From contig JAAAUF010000621.1 of NCBI GenBank assembly GCA_015499985.1, positions 1-25,065 of the forward strand: a stretch of 25,065 bases of DNA, in the 5' to 3' direction. This DNA is from Haplosporangium gracile (lineage: Eukaryota; Mortierellomycota; Mortierellomycetes; Mortierellales; Mortierellaceae). The position numbers and the translations under genes are program-made. Each line of letters begins with the position of its first letter. The stretch's first letter is position 1. Positions 20,648-25,065 of the stretch are shown in pieces. The notes beneath the pieces are model-generated. The model was not told where the DNA came from. It made no database searches and was given only the letters and a program-made list of their open reading frames with translations.

Positions 20648-23384
20648 TCACCATCCAACGCCACCATATTACTCCTCGTCTTCCTCTTCTTACAACATTC
20701 ACCCTTCTTTCATGCCCTCCTCTAGCCACAAGGCTTCTTCATTTCGACATGGTCTTATTCAAGACCATCTCCATTTTCAGCACCACCACAACCACAACAG
20801 CAACAACCATACTCATCAACAACACCAACAACAGACGTCCCTGACTACCAACACAAAATTAGATCCAATAATGCAAAGCAACAACAATAGTGTTTCAGCT
20901 CCTCTTCCTCCTGCTTACCCCACTTCAAACAACATCAACAACAACAACTCGAACTCAAAGGAGCAGCAACAAACCACAGCACAGCTTGCTGACTTTGCAG
21001 CCCATATGGTCTGCTACCTCCTCTTTGGCCACAAGGGTTCCTCCACTGTCAACAGGACAAGCACAACAACTCCTCCTGCCTCCATCCCCGCCTCGCCGTC
21101 CCATCACAACGGATATACAAGACATCACCACCACCCATCTTCGCCATCGTGTCCATGTGAGATCTGTACTCTGACCGACTCTTCTGCGTATCACTCTATC
21201 CACGCAGCAGCTAGTGCACCAGGCACATGTGGATCACCATTATCATCATCGGGATCAGCGCCATCAGCAGCAACCTGGAACAACACACAGCATAATCCTC
21301 ATCATCGTCAGCAACAACAACATGGCTCCAGTACCAGGACACATCGGAGAATTCTGTCAGAATCGGATATCGTCCAGCCAAGACCAATGTTTCGCAAGTT
21401 CTGTCTCGATGTCCTCAGCGCAACCTTACTCTCGCCCTCGGTCATCCTCCTCTCACTCAAATACATCCAGCAACTGATGATCAACCTCAAGGAAAACAAC
21501 AAGACCCCTTCCACCGGAGAAGGGTCCGAGTTCCGTCTCTTCACCGGTGCCTTGATCCTCGCCAACAAGTTCCTCGACGACAACACCTTCACCAACAGGA
21601 CCTGGGCCAACATCACCGGGATCAGTGTCAAAGAGGTCAATTATATCGAACTCCAATTCCTCCAGGGCATCGGATTCAGGCTCTTCACTCGTTCATACGA
21701 CTACTCAGAGTGGCTTGCCAGTCTCACCCACTTTACGGGTAAATACATGCCCTCCCACTACTTTGTAGCCTTTCAACAACAGACCGTTGCTGCACTCTCC
21801 CCCATCTCCCCCATGGATCCTACTATCTCAGAGGTAGTCTTGCCTATCCCCGAGACGGTCGCTGGAGATTTGATGTTGTCAATACCGCCACCTATCATGC
21901 AGCAGCAGCAAGATCGCGGATTGGCTTACGGATCGGCATGTGCCGGTGGCACTCACGCACAGGGCCAAGGACAAGGTCAAAAGATTGATCAAAGCAGTTA
22001 TCGCTCGGAGACTCCGATATCACTGTCGACCGGAGGAGCAGCAGCAACAGGTGCGGGTGCAGGAGCAGGAATTACCGCAGGACCTGTTGGAGCAGCAACC
22101 GGATCGATCCTCCCCCAATACACAAATTCGGCAAAACAGAGACCTTCTTCTGGATACCACTTCCAGCGAGTTGCCCCTCCTCCAGCTCTTACAACAGCCA
22201 TCGCTACCACACTTCCTCCCTCTGCTATCACATCGGCGACACCACCTTCCTCTTCATCCTCGATCTACCAGACCCAACCACATCTCGCTGCCATGGAGAT
22301 TAGGCAACAACAGCAACAGCAACCCTCTACATACATGGGATCGTATCAGGGATCATCTGCCCCATCGTCTTCAACCTGGTCGTCGCCTTCTGTGACCAGT
22401 ACTCCCTATACTTACCAACAACAGCAGCGGCAGTCTCGGTATCTGGAGGCGCCTTCTCAGCCTGCTCCTCGTAAGCGGTCTGCTACGATTGCATTTGACG
22501 AGATCATGGATCAATCACCCGGTTACGAATCGTCGGGCTCTGTAGCGGCTTCATCGTCATCATTGTTGAACCTCCCTACTTCAACACCGGTCTCGGGACC
22601 CTCTCACAAACGTGTCTCTTCGAGCTCGTCAATGGTTCACATGATGGGAGAACTTTCGACAGGCGCGCCGACCATGTTCCAGGCAGGATACTCTCCCGTC
22701 CAGCAGACATCCCGAGTCGCCAACCGCCACCAGCATTCAACACAGGCCACAGCAAGCGTTCCTTCGCAGCGTGTCAGCACCGGGACTATGTCAGCACCCT
22801 ACCGTGGTCAGCATCATCGTAATGCTTCGGGAAGTCATTGCATCGACATTTCGGGGTACTCTTCGTTCGCTCAGGAGCCTGCCCATATGGCAACTGTTCC
22901 CTCTCAGGCTGGAAGGATGCACCCCTTGGATCAGGAGAACCGTCAGTCGTTCTACCGTTCCTCGCCTTCGTATTACCTCCCCAGTCAACAACAGCACCAT
23001 TCTCACTCGGCAGCCATGCGAAGTTACTATGACTACTCGGCAGCAGCCCCAGCCGCAGCGGCCAGGACTCCACCGTATTACTCTTCGCCCTCACGAGAGT
23101 ATCACCACCAGCAACAACAGCAACAGTACCATCGATCATCTGGCAGTAATTTTTATGTGCCAGAGTACCGAGATATTGAGATGCGAGGTATGACAGCAGC
23201 AGCTGGTGGTAGTGCAGGATCGTCTCCGTACTACGAGATTGATCCACGGTTCTGGGCACCCCTGGATAACTTGTCGTTGTACACTATGTCGACCCAGGCT
23301 GCTAAACGTGTCTTTGCCCAAAGCAAGGCCCTCGCCGCCTCGACCAATGGTCTCTCCACCTACTGTCCCACTACTCCCGCTTAA
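20550..23384 (+). CDS. Pho80/Clg1-type cyclin with long disordered flanks, 944 aa
   Basis: The frame is open further upstream, but the first ATG is at 20550 (CACCAATATGG), so I start there. The gene has no intron. Residues 21-32 are a pure Gln run followed by His. The cyclin fold opens with QLADFAAHMVCYLLFG (about 145-160). After about 115 low-complexity residues it resumes with MFRKFCLDVLSATLLSPSVI (about 280), then LSLKYIQQL, FRLFTGALILANKFLDDNTF, WANITGISVKEVNYIELQFL and IGFRLFTRSYDYSEWL (to about 390). LxLKYI, LANKFLDD, W...TGI...E.N..E..FL and GF.L are the hallmarks of Pho80/Pcl/Clg1 cyclins, which activate Pho85-like kinases in phosphate sensing, polarity or cell-cycle control. The C-terminal 550 residues are Ser/Gln/Tyr/Pro-rich with many Ser-Pro sites, likely kinase targets. 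The precise partner and pathway are inferred from family. Confidence 0.92.
20610..20645 (+). repeat. (CAA)12 encoding a 12-Gln run in the cyclin
   Basis: Twelve pure CAA codons are followed by CAT/CAC, giving QQQQQQQQQQQQHHH. The lack of CAG interruptions makes the tract prone to slippage, so allele length is likely variable. Confidence 0.92.
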
Positions 23385-23978
23385 CTTCACTTCGTTTTCG
23401 TTTCGTTTCATTCCGTTTTTCTTTCGTTTCGTTTCGTTTTTTTTTTTGCTGTATTATTACTCCCTCTTTCTTTCCCGTTTTCGTTCGTCTTTTCTTTTCG
23501 TCGTTTACCCTCTCTTTAGCATTTTGCGTTTCTTTCTCTTGCATTTTTTTCACTTCCCCCTTCCTTGTAAACTATCCCTCGAAAAACAGCAAAAAAATTC
23601 AATCTTTCCTTCCACACATTTATGTAGCATAGCTTTCTTTTTGTTCTAACGACGTCCTTTCACTACTTTTTTTTTTTTCTTTTTCTTTCAAACTTTTCTT
23701 TTCTTTTCTTTTTTTTTTCCTTCAAAAAGTCCTTTTTCATAGCAAGCAAAAAAAAACTTGAATAACAAATTTCTCAAACAAGCACCGAAACTTGCTATAG
23801 CTTCTTGCATAAAAAAAAAAAAAAAAAGAAATATGTACTGCTGCAGAATGAAATATGAGTGTAACACCAGCCAGTTTCATTCACAAAAAAGAATTTTGAT
23901 GGTTTTTATATGTTGTTTTGGGATTCGTATGCGTTCTTGCTTATGGTTTGATTGTTTTTTGAGTCTGTGTGTCTCTGC
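23385..23978. other. Convergent 3' region between the cyclin and hydrophobic-protein genes
   Basis: The stretch is T-rich with TTTCG-type repeats (about 23394-23440), C/T tracts, and A17 near 23811-23827. It must hold both 3' ends. No AATAAA on the plus strand stands out close to the cyclin stop. No gene is visible. Confidence 0.5.
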
Positions 23979-24703
23979 TTAAGAAACCACCCTTTTCTCA
24001 GAGGAAGGAAAGAGGAGGAAGGAGAAAGTGGAATAGAGGCAATAGAGTATGAGGGATGGTAGGCCGATAAACAGGGCCATAAAAAATCCCGCGGGCACCA
24101 GCACACAACCCAAGAATGCCAGACACGATATCTATTTACGAGCATCAACAATAACAACCAAAAAGATACCTGGATAACGAGGAGTGCAGAACCGGTGACG
24201 ATAAAGCAGCCCACACAGGCCATCGCGGTCCCGAGGATAATACACCCCACCGGTATCGCAGCGGCCACCAAACAGCCCCACATTCCTAATCTCTCGATAC
24301 TTCCTGGAGGCTGTTGGAGGTAGAGTTGGTGGAAGTATCGGATAACAGGAGTGATGTAGGTGTCGATGATGGCCTGATAGTCGATATTTTTGATGGCATA
24401 TTTTGTGGTGTCTGTTAGTTTTATGGATGTGTTCTCGAGCACGGTTTCCATGAGTGTGCCGGGCTCGGGCTGGTGTGTGTCGGTGTGTGAGGATGATGGC
24501 TGGGGAGGGTGAGAAGAGGAGGAGGCGGTGGTGGTAGTTGAGGCGGTAGGGTGAAACATGTTTGGAGGTTGAGAGATGGTTGAATAGGAAGATGTGGATT
24601 TTCGGGGGTCGATGGTGGTTGTGTTGTAGTTGTTGTTGTTGTCTTCGTTGTTATCTTTGTTCTTGTGCTTGTGCTTGGAGAACATATTCAGTTTTGGGGA
24701 CAT
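23979..24703 (-). CDS. Small hydrophobic hairpin membrane protein, promethin/LDAF-like candidate, two exons
   Basis: Exon 1 (24703-24170) encodes 178 residues: a charged and Asn-rich start (MFSKHKHKNKDNNEDNN), a Ser/Thr/Pro/His-rich linker, an amphipathic stretch (LENTSIKLTDTTKYAIKNID, then YFHQLYLQQP) and the hydrophobic GCLVAAAIPVGCIILGTAMA followed by CVGCFIVTGSALLVIQ. Removing 24169-24132 (GTATCT to AATAG, 38 bases) joins it to ISCLAFLGCVLVPAGFFMAL and FIGLPSLILYCLY, ending SSEKRVVS* (stop 23979-23981), 228 residues in all. Without splicing the frame runs to 23906 as Trp/Arg/Cys-rich sequence that looks non-coding. Two hydrophobic stretches with little loop and an AIPVG turn resemble the promethin family of ER/lipid-droplet hairpin proteins (yeast LDO/Osw5, animal LDAF1). 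This identity is tentative. The neighbouring cyclin gene is convergent. Confidence 0.62.
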
Positions 24704-25065
24704 CTGAAGAGATGCGGATGTTGTTGTTGTTTTATAACCTGTGGGCTAAAAGAGGGAAGAAAGGGAGGGAAGAGAGAGAGAGAGAGAGCGAGAGAGCGAG
24801 AGAGCGAGAGAGAGAGAGGCAAGGGTGTGCTTCCGTAATGAAGAAGGGAAGGGTGGGCACATGTGAAGGCAGCAGCATTTTCGAGTGTCGATGATGATGA
24901 TGATAATTATGATGATGATGATAATGATGATAATGATGTCTACTGATGAAATTGTACTTGGCATTAATGCAAGAAAAGGCGGATAGTCCGTCATCCTTCC
25001 CTCACTGGTCCAAAACGACGCGACTCTGTTTCTTATTTTTGCATAGGAAATAAAAAAAAGAAACA
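24704..25065. other. Upstream region of the minus-strand gene with GA and GAT microsatellites
   Basis: A GA-rich tract (about 24770-24818, with GCGA interruptions) reads as a CT tract on the coding strand, 65-115 bases before the ATG, typical of a fungal leader. (GAT/AAT)n fills 24890-24938. No other gene is visible to the window end. Confidence 0.6.

Noticed and set aside
20590..20650. CAA tract and other short repeats considered as a CRISPR array
   Set aside because: They are codon or microsatellite repeats with no spacers.
24731..24736. TATA-like TATAAA on the minus strand before the hydrophobic-protein ATG
   Set aside because: It lies only about 30 bases from the ATG, which would put the transcript start at or inside the coding region.

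Overview
The window looks like nuclear DNA of a filamentous fungus. Genes are compact and split by short GT-AG introns, most with a CTAAC branch point. TATA boxes lie 155-265 bases before the start codons. Gln-, Asn-, Ser- and Pro-rich low-complexity protein segments are common, and the intergenic DNA is full of homopolymer and CT/GA tracts. The gene set (type II NADH dehydrogenase, Pho80/Clg1-type cyclin, decayed WD40 array) and overall style suggest an early-diverging fungus such as Mortierellomycota. That placement is inference.

Layout, left to right. 2-1315 (+): 3' part of a Gly/Asn-rich repeat gene with a collagen-like spacing and an acidic tail, cut by the window edge. 2153-3940 (+): a decayed WD40-repeat gene with stops and frame changes. 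3940-5700: gene-free AT-rich DNA. 5892-6500 (+): a small secreted Pro/His/Lys repeat protein with TATA box and poly(A) signal. 7149-10152 (+): a two-exon gene for an N-formylglutamate amidohydrolase-like protein with a membrane anchor and disordered flanks. 11580-14039 (+): a five-exon type II NADH:ubiquinone oxidoreductase of 520 residues, the most secure call. 14743-17308 (+): a damaged multi-exon gene of unknown family whose in-frame stops all read as single-base changes from Gln codons. 17309-20549: a 3.2 kb low-complexity stretch. 20550-23384 (+): an intronless Pho80/Clg1-type cyclin of 944 residues. 23979-24703 (-): a small hydrophobic hairpin protein, possibly promethin/LDAF-like, best read with a 38-base intron. 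It converges on the cyclin gene.

The genes do not form a pathway. They are separate fungal transcription units: respiration (NDH-2), cell cycle or phosphate/nutrient signalling (cyclin), cell surface (secreted repeat protein, perhaps the Gly/Asn protein), a putative hydrolase, and a membrane or lipid-droplet candidate. I see no clear novel multi-gene system, CRISPR array, rRNA or tRNA. The most unusual signals are the Gln-to-stop pattern in 14743-17308, the very short candidate introns, the collagen-like register of the first gene, and the long insert splitting the cyclin fold.
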